Shown here piece after piece: positions 1-10,857 of a DNA stretch of 64,000 nt (its first letter is position 1; each line of letters starts with the position of its first letter). This stretch comes from Drosophila persimilis (Eukaryota > Arthropoda > Insecta > Diptera > Drosophilidae). The DNA lies in NCBI RefSeq assembly GCF_003286085.1, contig NW_020825313.1:496001-560000 (forward strand), in the 5' to 3' direction. The notes under the pieces were generated by a model. That model ran no database searches. It was not told the DNA's origin and saw only the letters and a program-made list of their open reading frames with translations. The translations under genes were made by a program, and so were the position numbers.

Positions 1-559
1 CCAGAATCGCTCTAAGTCCCCAACTTCAATTGTTGTCGCCACAATAAATTTATCACCTTTTGATTTGGTGCTAATAAAATCCATCCGAATTCTGTATTTT
101 GACCAAGTAGTCCGTCTATTTTTAATACTCCGTCTTTTAAAATATGGGTATACAAATCTATCCCAATTATTAAATCTACCCTACATGGTTTGTTTAAGTT
201 AGGGTCTGCCAACACATAATCTTGCCACATAGTTTTGTCAATATTGAAAGACTTTAATGATAAGACTTTCATCAGTTTCGGAAGACTGATTGATTCAATA
301 TTTAGAGGACCTTTATTATAATAACGAGTTTTTACCGATAACGTAACTTTGTACTTTGAAGTGGAAGAGTCTGTAGATGACACTCCACTTACCTCGGTGT
401 TCGCTCGTTTTCGTACTAAGTATAATATTTGCGCAGCTTCCTCTGTAATTATGGTACATTACGACCCACCATAAATTAGAGCTCTAAGGTTTTGATAGCC
501 ACCATTCCTTGCCCTTACTTTTTTAAGTGCTGTGGCTAAAAATGCTGGTTCTTTGGTAG
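1..559 (-). pseudogene. BEL/Pao pol fragment with aspartic protease end
   Basis: An open frame at 383-12 (opened by GTG, so not a true start) encodes the C-terminal part of a Pao-type retropepsin domain. It contains the run LIIGIDLY and further on GLLGQNTEFGWIL, typical of the BEL/Pao protease flap region. Upstream minus-strand sequence (385-559) continues toward gag, but stops interrupt it. The element runs off the left edge of the window, so reverse transcriptase and integrase would lie outside. It is the downstream continuation of the BEL gag at 1,645-2,463 and 9,448-10,837. The split is caused by the 412-like insertion at the GTAG ending at 559. Confidence 0.75.
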
Positions 560-1640
560 TGTAGTATGTTCTATGCCAAATAAGCATATGCCCACCGTAT
601 TGTAGTGTATACAATATGTCAAGTGGTCATATGCCTAAAGTTAATGTAGAGTATCACCAAAGACTATACAATACCAAGATGTTGCATGAGCGACCAAAAA
701 GCTGTTCTATGACGGGTCCTAACATTAGAACCCAAAAGGCACGAGGGAGGGCGCGGGGTTTCAATTCCCTTTTCGCCTGTACTTCGTCTCTACCGCGACC
801 CCGCTGCCCATCGGTTTCGTCTGTTCGGCAATTCTGGACTCTCGAGCCTCAGCACCGTCGAAGCGGTGGTCGCGGATCCCCGATGTCTTTGGAGCGGCAC
901 AGTGGGACCTTTGGGCGTCTCAGCTGGCTAAATTAGTTAGTGAATATGAGTTCAATAAATATTTGCACACTGAAAAAATTTTTAACTTTGAGTGCTTATA
1001 TCTTCTAAACTAAAACTATCTTGAAAATTCGATTGGAAAATTCTGTATTAGATGCGTACATTAAATTTATCTAAGGCACTCATACAATTTTTTTTCGAGA
1101 CACACCGACTCGACGCTGACCGAGGCATTGACGAAGCCGAGTAGCATTTCGGAGGCGAAGGTAGCGTAAAAGAGAATTGAAGTAATAGCCCCGCGCGCCC
1201 GTACCATGAAGCGTCAAACGAAAATTGAAAAAGAATTTGTTCCTCATGCAACATCTTGGTATTGTATAGTCTTTGTCATCACGCTCATAAACATAAAGAC
1301 ACTTTGTCGCAATGTTTACGTAACACAACCACACTCAAGAGCCGTAATACGATCAGTCCCTTATATGTGGACTGGCCTGCGTGGCAGCGTGAGAACTGCA
1401 GTGTCGGCAATATATTCCAAGTGGTCAAATGAGCATTCCAATGTATATGCCTTCTGCATGTACATTCATACAAATATGTATATACTAATATACTTACACA
1501 TAAATATAAGACATAGATATAAGCATTGCATGTTTCGGGTTAGCTGAACCCAACATGAAATTATAAGATTCATTCTGAATAAAGTAACACTGCGGAGCAG
1601 ACGCTCCAAATTGAAGTTATCTAAGTTCACACTTATTACA
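560..1640 (+). repeat. Solo LTR of the 412/mdg1-type element, interrupted
   Basis: The LTR starts TGTAGTATG and ends TTATTACA, matching the 456-bp LTR at 8,992-9,447. Without the inverted-repeat transposon at 658-1,275 (plus about 7 duplicated bases) its length is also about 456 bp. It is flanked on both sides by GTAG (556-559 and 1,641-1,644), a 4-bp target duplication as expected for a Ty3/gypsy integrase. It lies inside the minus-strand BEL element between protease and gag. A solo LTR normally arises by LTR-LTR recombination, but here it is probably one product of the duplication seen at 1,645-2,463. Confidence 0.88.
658..1275. mobile_element. Short inverted-repeat DNA transposon, 1360/P-like
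   Basis: A 33-bp perfect terminal inverted repeat occupies 658-690 and 1,243-1,275, beginning CAAAGACTATACAATACC. The element is 618 bp long with no coding capacity. Outside it, GTATCAC (651-657) faces TCATCAC (1,276-1,282), a 7-bp duplication in which five bases match. The uninterrupted LTR copy at 8,992-9,447 shows the empty site. TIR length, CAAAGAC start and 7-bp target site resemble 1360/Hoppel of the P superfamily, recalled from general knowledge. Its interior (about 895-1,090) has relatives at 53,776-53,945, 62,318-62,370 and 63,284-63,394. Confidence 0.8.
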
Positions 1641-1644
1641 GTAG

Positions 1645-2463
1645 GGAATATGGAGCATCGTATGATGAGGTTTTTTACAAATCCCACATAAAATTTCAGA
1701 TAAGCACTTCTTATACATATCATGCCTACAGCATGTTGTGCAAGGGCGCTGTTTTTGAATAAACTGGCCTCTATCTATCGGACTCATTCCCTTAAACTTA
1801 TAGCAGCGAATTATGGTATGTCCTGACATTTAAAGAGCGGACAATTTTCTTTTATTTTGCCATATTGCACTACTTTTTTCATCGCCTTCCACTCTTTATC
1901 CTACGACGTGTAAAGAGAAGTGTACCGTTGTTCTAAAAATTCCATTACATCTGGCAATGCTTATATCTCTTTTTATATGACTTTCAAGACATCTTTGTTG
2001 AATTTTTCCAACTTTATGTGCGCGAAAATCACATCAACTTCTTCTGTGAATTGTGACTTCAATTTGATTAAATGTATTTACTCATTTATACAATCAGAAA
2101 ACCATTTAATATGTTTCGCTGAATCGTGATCTAGCATTGGTAGGTCTAGTAAACGATTCAGCTGATCGGAAAAAATGTTTATTTCATTTTCATACCGCTT
2201 GGTCAGCAATTCCCAAGCGGCATTATAATTCTCCAGCGGCCCAGTTAAAAGGTGAGCTACCATACTCCGTGCCTCACCCTTTATCGCGATTTTTAAATAC
2301 TTGAATTTTAGAGATGTACTTAGACTACCTCTGTTATGAATTCATTCACAAAATATTTATAAAAAACCGTTCCACTATTTTTCTTCGCCCGAGAATGTGG
2401 GTACTTCCACTTTCGGAAGATCAGGCAAATCGATATCTTCTTTTTTTATCGTTGCCTTTTTAG
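1645..2463 (-). pseudogene. BEL/Pao gag fragment, duplicated copy
   Basis: Nearly identical to 9,452-10,269; I see about three differences, for example at 2,130, 2,345 and the right junction. Minus-strand reading gives a DUF1759-like Gag segment (2,263-2,078, with TGPLENYNAAWELL) and a Cys/His zinc-knuckle region (1,829-1,617, with CGICKKPHH). The two lie in different frames with stops between, so the copy is dead. It ends abruptly at 2,463, where the sequence jumps into the middle of a 412-like LTR. The equivalent point in the other copy, near 10,269, continues through gag. Confidence 0.8.
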
Positions 2464-2697
2464 GCAATATATTCCAAGTGGTCAAATGAGCATTCCAATG
2501 TATATGCCTTCTGCATGTACATTCATACAAATATGTATATACTAATATACTTACACATAAATATAAGACATAGATATAAGCATTGCATGTTTCGGGTTAG
2601 CTGAACCCAACATGAAATTATAAGATTCATTCTGAATAAAGTAACACTGCGGAGCAGACGCTCCAAATTGAAGTTATCTGAGTTCACACTTATTACA
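2464..2697 (+). repeat. 5' LTR, left 222 bp missing
   Basis: It matches the last 234 bp of the 456-bp LTR, entering at GGCAATATATTCC. At the position corresponding to 9,228 it shares a G with the solo LTR, where the 3' LTR has C. It also has a private change near its end (CTGAGTTC against CTAAGTTC). The missing left part would include the usual promoter region upstream of the transcription start, so expression from this LTR is unlikely. Confidence 0.85.
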
Positions 2698-2715
2698 TGG
2701 CGACCGTGACAAGTG
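2698..2715 (+). promoter_or_regulatory. Primer binding site, tRNA-Arg type
   Basis: TGGCGACCGTGACAAG immediately follows the LTR terminal CA. It is of the tRNA-Arg type known for the 412/mdg1 group (family knowledge), and would prime minus-strand DNA synthesis. Confidence 0.7.
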
Positions 2716-3246
2716 TCATGAAAATGTAAATGCTCAAAAAAAAAAACCAGAAAAATCACAAGAATATATTTTTTTAAATATATCCGCATTTATCCACCAA
2801 ATAAATCTGTTAATGTGACAATCAAATCAAAGGTGAAACAGTGAATGCTATGTGAAATGAAATGATAAGCTGCTCGGATCTACGGATTTTGTTTTAAAAA
2901 TAGCACACAGTAAAGAAAATTTATGAATTGGAAAAACTATTGAAATAGTGCTGTCCCCAGTGCCAGTGCCAAGGAAAACCCACAGCAGACAACCAAAATG
3001 CCGTTTCGCCAAACCAATTGATTATAATGTATACCCTTAAATTTGAGGACTACTATGCGGCAAGAAATATACACTACCCAAGACAATTTAACAGCCTGTG
3101 CGAAGACCAGCACGGGCCAACAATAAAAGTGCGAGTGGCATAGGACCGCCCCTTGCACCGTCGATGGAAAGTGACCTCGTAGATTCAGCTCGACCAGCAG
3201 CAGCAGAGAGCAAAGGGATGCACTCAGCCTACAAGAGGCCTTAGAA

Positions 3247-3519
3247 GTGTTTCCAAACGATGGACCCCGCCCACTCACAATAGGTGAGTACCGAGCACGG
3301 CAAGAGACAAAAACTACAGAGAAAAAGAAGACAAAACGTGGAGGACAAGTGAGAAAGCTACTTCAACAAAAGCGTCTGCAACAAGATTTGCTGGCGGCAG
3401 CGACGACACCAGAAGACCGACAGCGCTACATAGAGCGCATCAACAAATTAAAAGCTGAATTAAAACTTCGCAACCGAGCGAAGCCACGCAAGGGGGCCGC
3501 AAATATGCGTAAGCCTTAA
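3247..3519 (+). CDS. Small basic ORF in the 412-like leader
   Basis: The 90-codon frame opens at a GTG and has no ATG. It can be followed in frame upstream to about 3,181. A separate ATG frame at 3,166 runs into a stop just before. The product is lysine/arginine-rich with a short motif LTIGEYRARQ and a predicted helical basic C-terminus. Short leader ORFs are known in 412/mdg1-group elements; their role is uncertain. Because the two overlapping frames look like one frameshifted ORF, this is probably not expressed as read. Confidence 0.45.
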   Translation: MFPNDGPRPLTIGEYRARQETKTTEKKKTKRGGQVRKLLQQKRLQQDLLAAATTPEDRQRYIERINKLKAELKLRNRAKPRKGAANMRKP

Positions 3520-3847
3520 TTTGCCATAGATTCAATTTCTACATGCGAATTGACGCACATTAGTGCAAGTCGCAAAACACTAAAACCTGTTAGGCTTTCA
3601 TTACTAACATATGTGGTTGGAGAATTTTTTTTTATATATATGAAATGTAACTTTGAATTGTGAGCCAACCACATAAACTAAATAACTAACTTTTCCACGT
3701 CTCTACTGCTGAGTATTTATACTCAGCTGCGATTAGAAACTTTGTGTAATTGATAAATCTTGCAATAAGTTCATTGCAATGAAAATATCACTCCAATTTT
3801 TATTTTCGATCTTGAAAGGGAGGAATATATTTTTTCTTTCTTTATAA
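3520..3847 (+). other. 412-like leader, noncoding
   Basis: AT-rich leader between the small ORF and gag. I see no ORF, RNA gene or repeat; packaging signals would be expected here in this group but none can be recognised. Confidence 0.4.
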
Positions 3848-5047
3848 AATCCCATACATATAGACTCCTTTCGTTACAAATTCGATAAATCTTACAAATT
3901 CATTAATAAAGATGCAGTTATAAAAGCGGAAACTCTGAAAAACCATATAGAAATATTAGTAAGGGAACATAATAATATAGTAAATCGATTCGAAAACAAA
4001 TTAACATCTGAGCACAAAAGTAATTGTTTAAGGGTAATAAAATCCCTAAACACAAGATTAATTACTGTCACCAACAGGCGACACATTCAGATAAAAGTAC
4101 CAGAAAGTCGAAATCAATTGGCGGAGTTTGATCCCGACCAATTAAAAGAACTAGACGAATCGACTCAGTCAAGCGACGCTGAACCTGATAGTGACATCGA
4201 AGCACTAGAAGAAAGCGATACAATCGAAACGAAACCGGAAACGATAACAATCTCTGAAATAGCACAAACAGTTGCAGAATTTATCAAGCTAGCCGCATCT
4301 CTATTACCAGAGTTTGACGGTAAGCCGGAAAATCTGCAAAGTTTTCTAGATTCTTTGAATCTATTAGATACCTTAAAAGGCACACATGAGCCAACAGCCA
4401 TAAGCCTTATAAAAACAAAACTTAAAGGCCATGCGAGAAATCAAATTAGTAATGAGCAGACAATTCCTGCAATCATTACGCAACTGTCAAATGCAGTAAA
4501 AGGAGAATCGGTAGAGGTTGTATCTGCCAAGCTACTTAATCTGCAACACCCAAGAGGTGGAAAAACTGGCAAAGGCCCTTGAAGGAGCCTATATCAGTGA
4601 AGGTCTAAGCCAATCACTTGCAAACAAATACAGCACTACAACAGCTGTAAAAGCTATGACCCTAAATTGTTCGATTGATAAGGTAAAACTTATCATGCAG
4701 GCAGGCACATTCACAAATATGAATGATGCCGTTTCCAAATTTTTCAATAGTTTCACGGAGGTAACAGGTCAAAGTAACACTGTATTATTATTGTATTATC
4801 GATGAGGTGCAAATCACAATAATAGAGGAGGCCGAGGTTATAATCGTGGCAGAAATTAAAACCACAACTATTACAACCGAGGTGGTAACAACAAAAACAA
4901 TAATAATTACAAAAACCGTGGAGGGAGACGAGGCCAAAATCGAGGAAGAGGCCGAGGTAACTCCAACCAAGGTTACAATTATAACAATGTGAGAGTGACG
5001 CAAAATGCGTCGGAAAACTCTCAGAACCCTTTAGGAAACAATCAGTA
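3848..5047 (+). pseudogene. gag of the 412-like element
   Basis: The Gag frame is open from 3,848 without an ATG, runs through an acidic stretch (4,118-4,260), then the retrotransposon capsid-like helical region (SLLPEFDGKPENLQSFLDS) to about 4,540. There it shifts frame and continues at 4,518-4,803. After a TGA at 4,803 the reading continues as an Asn/Gly/Arg-rich RGG tail (about 4,806-5,047) holding one more stop (TAA near 4,852). The RGG tail replaces the CCHC knuckle, as in 412/mdg1 Gag. Structural protein of the virus-like particle; inactive here. Confidence 0.75.
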
Positions 5048-5670
5048 AATGCAAAGGTTCATTCCATCAATTACAGTCTTAATATATTTGTCACTTTTTA
5101 TAATCATTCAACTGAAAATAAACTCACATTCCTAATAGATACTGGTGCAGACATCTCACTTTTAAAAATAAATTCAGATAATTTCAATATTCAAGAAGAC
5201 AAAATTATAAACATCCAAACAACAACAAGGTGTTATAAAATCTCAAGGAACAACTTCAATAGAACTTCAATCAACAAAATATATTATTCCACATAAATTT
5301 CATTTAGTAAATTCCGATTTTTCAACGTGTGATGGAATAATAGGCATTGATTTTATACAAAAAATTCATTTGCCAATTAGACTTCAAGCCATGTGACTGG
5401 TTTATAATTAGACCTCAAAACTTAAATTATCCTATTTATGTTCCGTTAACATATATTGCTGGCAATAATACAGTTCTTTGCCAGCCAGATCCCAAGTAAT
5501 TCGAAAAATAGGCATTAATACAGTAAACGATTATATATTTGTTCCTAATCAAGAAATAAATAATGAAATTTATGTTGCAAATACAATAGCAGCATCCAAA
5601 CATGTCTACATTCGCCTTCTAAACACAACTAATTTCGACCAATTCGTCAAAGTGAACAAAACCCAATATG
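5048..5670 (+). pseudogene. pol, protease region of the 412-like element
   Basis: Translating around 5,130-5,160 gives FLIDTGADISLLK, the active-site DTGA loop of a retropepsin. A second conserved block, IIGIDF, follows at about 5,338-5,355. The frame is interrupted between the two and again before 5,478, so the domain is not continuous. It would normally release mature Gag and Pol proteins. A 73-codon frame at 5,478-5,699 covers the linker into reverse transcriptase. Confidence 0.7.
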
Positions 5671-7543
5671 AAAATTTTAACAGATTACGACATTCATAAC
5701 ACTAATCCAGAAAATAGAAGCGAACAAGTACTTTCAAAGTTAAAAAAAAATGTTCCAGAACAATTCAAAAATCAACTAACAGAATTATGCACCAAGTATA
5801 GTGATGTGTTCGGACTGGAAACCGAACCAATAGCGACAAATAATTTTTATAAACAAACATTAATACTTAAAGATGATGAACCCATTTATATTAAAAACTA
5901 CAGAAGCCCGCATAGCCACGTTGAAGAAATTCAAATTCAAATAAATGAGAAAATCGTAGAACCGTCTGTATCCGAGTATAACAGCTCACTCTTGTTAGTT
6001 CCGAAAAAATTATTACCACATACGAAAGAAAAGAAATGGCGATTGGTAATTGACTATCGCCAAATCAGCAAAAAACTACTTTCTGATAAATTCCCGCTGC
6101 CCAGAATTGATGATATTCTAGACCAACTGGGCAGAGCTAAATACTTTTCATGCCTTGACTTAATGTCAGTTTTTCACCAAATCGAACTTGAAGAAAATTC
6201 AAGAAATAGAACATCTTTTTCAACGAGCTTTTCAACTTTGAAAGTACTTGTTCGCTTCTATTTTCTGGATTAGTGTTATGTCATCATATCGCTTCACGCG
6301 ATTACCATTTGGTCTTAAGATAGCACCAAATTCATTTCAGAGAATGATGACAATAGCATTCTCGGGTTTAGAACCCTCTCAGGCATTCCTTTATATGGAT
6401 GACTTAATGGTGATAAGATGTTCCAAAAAACACATGATTAAAAATTTAACTGATGTTTTTAATGTATGTAGGAAATATAACCTAAAGTTGCATCCAGAAA
6501 AATGTTCATTTTTCATGCATGAAGTGACATTCTTAGGTCACAAATGCACTGACAAAGGAGTATTGCCAGATAACAAGAAATTTGACGTCATCAAAAATTA
6601 TCCTGTCCCTCATGATGCGGACAGCCCGAGACGATTTGTAGCATTCTGCAATTATTATCGTCGATTCATAAAAAACTTCGCCGATTATTCACGGCACATA
6701 ACTAGATTATGTAAAAAGAATGTTCCTTTTGAATGGTCAAGTGAATGCCAAAACGCATTCCAATGCCTTAAAGAAAGCTTATGCACCCCACATTATTGCA
6801 ATATCCTGATTTTCGCAAAGAATTTTGCATTATAACAGATGCTAGTAGACAAGTTTGCGGAGCGGTTCTAACTCAGAATTCAGCTCCCAATAGCTTATGC
6901 ATCTCGTTCATTTACAAAAGGGGGAAGCAATAAGAGCACAACAGAACAAGAGTTAGCGGCAATTCATTGGGCAATTACCCATTTCAGACCATATATTTAT
7001 GGCAAACACTTTACTGTTAAAACGGATCACAGACCATTAACATATCTTTTTTCTATGACTATTCCCAGTTCGAAATTAACTCGCATGCGGCTAGAACTTG
7101 AAGAATATGACTTCACAGTAGAATACCTAAAGGGGAAAGATAATTTTGTAGCAGACGCACTTTCACGTATTACTATAAAAGAATTCAAAGACATGCAACA
7201 TAAAGTCCTGAAAGTCACTAACAGGCGACAAAGTAGACAAAATAAAAACTGTACAGTAGAAAAATATGAACTTCTGCCAAGGCAAAGTCATAAAAATGTA
7301 TCTAAGCCCAACGTACATGAAGTCATTACAAATGATGAAGTACGAAAAGTAGTGACCTTGCGCATAACAGAATCTAAATGTTTATTTAAACATGGAAATA
7401 AAATTATCGCAAGAATAGAAGTTAGCGATTTATATACTAATGGAATTCTCGACCTAGGTCAGTTCTTCCAAAGGCTCGAAAAAGAGGCCGGTATATTAAA
7501 AATCAGCCAACTCAAACTGGCACCGAGCGAAAAGATTTTTTAA
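5668..7543 (+). pseudogene. pol, reverse transcriptase and RNase H
   Basis: Frame 5,668-6,273 carries the fingers and palm with KKWRLVIDYR and FSCLDLMSVFHQIEL (first catalytic Asp). A frame change with extra bases at about 6,230-6,285 follows. Frame 6,248-6,835 carries RLPFGLKIAPNSFQRMM and the catalytic YMDD at about 6,393-6,404, then the thumb. Another shift near 6,835-6,900 splits RNase H, which continues with TEQELAAIHWAI, TDHRPL and DNFVADALSR into the frame ending at 7,543. Catalytic motifs survive, but at least two breaks prevent a functional polyprotein. Confidence 0.88.
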
Positions 7544-7570
7544 TCAGTTTCAATAGATTCTTTTAAAAAT

Positions 7571-8665
7571 ATGGGCAATGAAATATTAAAATCTTTAAGA
7601 GTAGCGCTACTCCAGCCGGTGACCCAAATAACAGATGAAAAAGAGACACAACAAATATTGTCTACATACCATGACGACCCAATTCAAGGAGGCCACAGTG
7701 GCATGACAAAAACGCTAGCGAAAATAAAAAGACACTACTACTGGAAAAATATGATACGTCATATAAAAAAGTACGTACGTAGATGTCAAAAATGCCAAAT
7801 GTCTAAAACAAAGACGCACACAAAAACTCCTTTGACTCTCACAGAAACACCTGTGAATGCTTTCGATATAGTAATAGTGGATACTGTTGGTCCGCTACCT
7901 AAATCAGAAAATGGCAATGAATACATAGTCACATTAATTTGTGACCTTACAAAATATTTAGTAGCCATTCCAATAAAAAGCAAAAGCGCAAATAATGTCG
8001 CAAAAGCTATATTCGAAAACTTCATACTCAAGTTTGGTCCAATGAAGACGTTCATCTCGGACATGGGAACAGAGTATAAAAACCAGATTTTAACTGATTT
8101 ATGCAAGTATATGAAGATCGAGAATCTCACCTCTACTGCATATCATCACCAAACATTAGGGACAATAGAACGAAGTCATCGAACGTTTAATGAATCCATT
8201 CGTTCATACATCTCTGCAGACAAAACTGATTGGGATGTCTGGATTCAATATTTTACTTATTGTTTCAACACGACACCATCAGAAACGCATGAGTATTGTC
8301 CATACGAACTAGTATTTGGCAGACTACCAAAACAGTTCATAGATTTAAACAGAACTTATTACCTAGATCCTATTTACACTAAGGAAAAGTTTAGATTAGA
8401 AATAGCATACAAAAGAGCTAGAATTATGTTAGAAAAAGCCAAGGCTTATAGGAAATTAGCATACGATGAAAAAACAAGAAATTTTAAATTAAAAGTAGGA
8501 GATAAGATACTTATAAGAAATGAAGCACGCCACAAATTAGACCCAGTATACTTAGGACCATATATAGTAAAAAAAATAGAAGATAATAATAACATTTACA
8601 TTAAAGATAGTAAGAATAAGAAACAAAAAGTACATAAGGATAGGTTAAAAATATATAATCAATGA
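7571..8665 (+). CDS. pol, integrase of the 412-like element
   Basis: An intact 364-codon frame opens with ATG at 7,571, shortly after the stop at 7,543. An N-terminal HHCC zinc module (residues about 36-80, HDDP...HSGM...CQKCQM) is followed by the DDE core: Asp in FDIVIVDTVG, Asp in TFISDMGTEY, and Glu in HHQTLGTIERSHRTFNE. A basic C-terminal region with a GPY-like LGPYIVKKI ends the protein. The chemistry is complete on sight, but it lacks its normal fusion to reverse transcriptase. The gap from 7,543 suggests one more frameshift. Confidence 0.88.
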   Translation: MGNEILKSLRVALLQPVTQITDEKETQQILSTYHDDPIQGGHSGMTKTLAKIKRHYYWKNMIRHIKKYVRRCQKCQMSKTKTHTKTPLTLTETPVNAFDIVIVDTVGPLPKSENGNEYIVTLICDLTKYLVAIPIKSKSANNVAKAIFENFILKFGPMKTFISDMGTEYKNQILTDLCKYMKIENLTSTAYHHQTLGTIERSHRTFNESIRSYISADKTDWDVWIQYFTYCFNTTPSETHEYCPYELVFGRLPKQFIDLNRTYYLDPIYTKEKFRLEIAYKRARIMLEKAKAYRKLAYDEKTRNFKLKVGDKILIRNEARHKLDPVYLGPYIVKKIEDNNNIYIKDSKNKKQKVHKDRLKIYNQ

Positions 8666-8991
8666 AACGTTTCATGAAAGAGAAAAAAAAAGGTCTGATC
8701 AACCTAATAAAATTTAAAAAAAAGATATATAATGTAATGATAAATGTATATAATAAAAAACAAATGGGAATAAAATAGAGAAAATTTAAATTCTTCTGGG
8801 AAAGTCGAATGGAAATTTAAGGTTGAACTGAGTTAAAGTAAATCAAATATATTAAAATAAAAAAAAGTTATTTATCAATGAACACAAATATTTTAAAAAA
8901 GAGATAATCAACATACACGATATCAAAAAAAAAAAAGATTTTTTTAAAATAACTACATAATTATATTACGTTATTTCTCTAAAAAGGGAGG
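8666..8991 (+). other. 3' untranslated region and polypurine tract
   Basis: A/T-rich stretch with several poly-A runs and no ORF, so env is absent. It ends in the purine tract AAAAAGGGAGG (8,981-8,991) directly abutting the LTR TG, the plus-strand primer of LTR elements. Confidence 0.75.
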
Positions 8992-9447
8992 TGTAGTATG
9001 TTCTATGCCAAATAAGCCTATGCCCACCGTATTGTAGTGTATACAATATGTCAAGTGGTCATATGCCTAAAGTTAATGTAGAGTATCACGCTCATAAACA
9101 TAAAGACACTTTGTCGCAATGTTTACGTAACACAACCACACTCAAGAGCCGTAATACGATCAGTCCCTTATATGTGGACTGGCCTGCGTGGCAGCGTGAG
9201 AACTGCAGTGTCGGCAATATATTCCAAGTGCTCAAATGAGCATTCCAATGTATATGCCTTCTGCATGTACATTCATACAAATATGTATATACCAATATAC
9301 TTACACATAAATATAAGACATAGATATAAGCATTGCATGTTTCGGGTTAGCTGAACCCAACATGAAATTATAAGATTCATTCTGAATAAAGTAACACTGC
9401 GGAGCAGACGCTCCAAATTGAAGTTATCTAAGTTCACACTTATTACA
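8992..9447 (+). repeat. 3' LTR, complete, 456 bp
   Basis: Starts TGTAGTATG after the purine tract and ends TTATTACA, followed by GTAG and BEL gag sequence. It provides the reference for the truncated LTR at 2,464 and the interrupted LTR at 560. It differs from both at 9,228 (C for G) and near 9,292. Confidence 0.92.
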
Positions 9448-10837
9448 GTAGGGAATATGGAGCATCGTATGATGAGGTTTTTTACAAATCCCACATAAAA
9501 TTTCAGATAAGCACTTCTTATACATATCATGCCTACAGCATGTTGTGCAAGGGCGCTGTTTTTGAATAAACTGGCCTCTATCTATCGGACTCATTCCCTT
9601 AAACTTATAGCAGCGAATTATGGTATGTCCTGACATTTAAAGAGCGGACAATTTTCTTTTATTTTGCCATATTGCACTACTTTTTTCATCGCCTTCCACT
9701 CTTTATCCTACGACGTGTAAAGAGAAGTGTACCGTTGTTCTAAAAATTCCATTACATCTGGCAATGCTTATATCTCTTTTTATATGACTTTCAAGACATC
9801 TTTGTTGAATTTTTCCAACTTTATGTGCGCGAAAATCACATCAACTTCTTCTGTGAATTGTGACTTCAATTTGATTAAATGTATTTACTCATTTATACAA
9901 TCAGAAAACCATTTAATATGTTTCGCTGAATCGTGCTCTAGCATTGGTAGGTCTAGTAAACGATTCAGCTGATCGGAAAAAATGTTTATTTCATTTTCAT
10001 ACCGCTTGGTCAGCAATTCCCAAGCGGCATTATAATTCTCCAGCGGCCCAGTTAAAAGGTGAGCTACCATACTCCGTGCCTCACCCTTTATCGCGATTTT
10101 TAAATACTTGAATTTTAGAGATGTACTTAGACTACCTCTGTTATGAATTAATTCACAAAATATTTATAAAAAACCGTTCCACTATTTTTCTTCGCCCGAG
10201 AATGTGGGTACTTCCACTTTCGGAAGATCAGGCAAATCGATATCTTCTTTTTTTATCGTTGCCTTTTTAGTATCCATGCTGTTTCCCTCAGCTACGGTTT
10301 GCATCTTAACTTCTAGGTTGCTTAACATGCTTTTGAACTCTTGTTTTTTACTGAGGAACTCAATTTTTTCCTTTCTTATTCTACACTCTCCCATTTCAGC
10401 CTGATCAAACCTCTGCATGGTTTGCTCTAAATACGTCTTCAGGTTTTCCACTGTTCTGTTGATTTCCTCAGATACTTTTTCTATGCTATTGTCACTAATG
10501 GGCTCTATGTCTTCCTTCAAAGTTCCAGTCTCCACTGATTGTAACTTTGTTTTTTCTACCTTTCCTTTCGTTAGGGTTTCATTATTTTTTGACTCTACAT
10601 ATTTTTTATGTATGGCCTCTATATTTTTAATCATTTTTTGGTACTGCTGTCTCTTATAGTAGTCATGATCGACTACTCCATATGCTAACAGTGCAGAATT
10701 ATTTCCTGTAACTTTGTTCTTAAGGTCTCCTAACCTTTGAATTACATCGCTGGTCAAATGACCAGCTTCAATCTTCTTAATTTATTTGCTATCGCGGCTT
10801 GAGCCTCTATTAGCTTAATTATTTGTTCTGATAACAT
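9448..10837 (-). pseudogene. BEL/Pao gag
   Basis: The likely start is the ATG at 10,837 (MLSEQIIKLIEAQAAIANK). A frame change near 10,757-10,790 leads into a 191-codon frame (10,757-10,182) containing a coiled-coil-like, Glu/Lys-rich N-terminal region and DLPDLPKVEVPTFSG, the entry to the DUF1759 domain. That domain continues at 10,070-9,885 and the Cys/His knuckles at 9,636-9,448. Frames are broken between these parts. The 3' end abuts the GTAG target duplication of the 412-like element. In sequence it is the parent of the shorter copy at 1,645-2,463. Confidence 0.82.
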
Positions 10838-10857
10838 CTTACATTAATTTGATACTT

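Larger units (their letters stand above)
2464..9447 (+). mobile_element. Ty3/gypsy element, 412/mdg1 group
   Basis: Order of parts: truncated 5' LTR (2,464-2,697), tRNA-Arg-type primer site, long leader with a small basic ORF, gag with an RGG-rich tail and no CCHC knuckle, protease, reverse transcriptase, RNase H, integrase, polypurine tract and complete 3' LTR (8,992-9,447). No env gene follows integrase. The LTR start, primer site and Gag tail together point to the 412/mdg1/blood group. Gag and RT are broken by frame changes, while integrase is intact. The right end has target duplication GTAG (9,448-9,451); the left end is a rearrangement breakpoint. Confidence 0.88.

Noticed and set aside
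4788..5003. Thr/Val/Ile-rich ORFs on both strands at the gag tail
   Set aside because: They arise from the repetitive RGG/Asn-coding sequence of Gag read in other frames.
10204..10659. Plus-strand ORFs opposite BEL gag
   Set aside because: They mirror the coding minus strand, carry hydrophobic runs from antisense Lys/Glu codons and have no motifs of their own.
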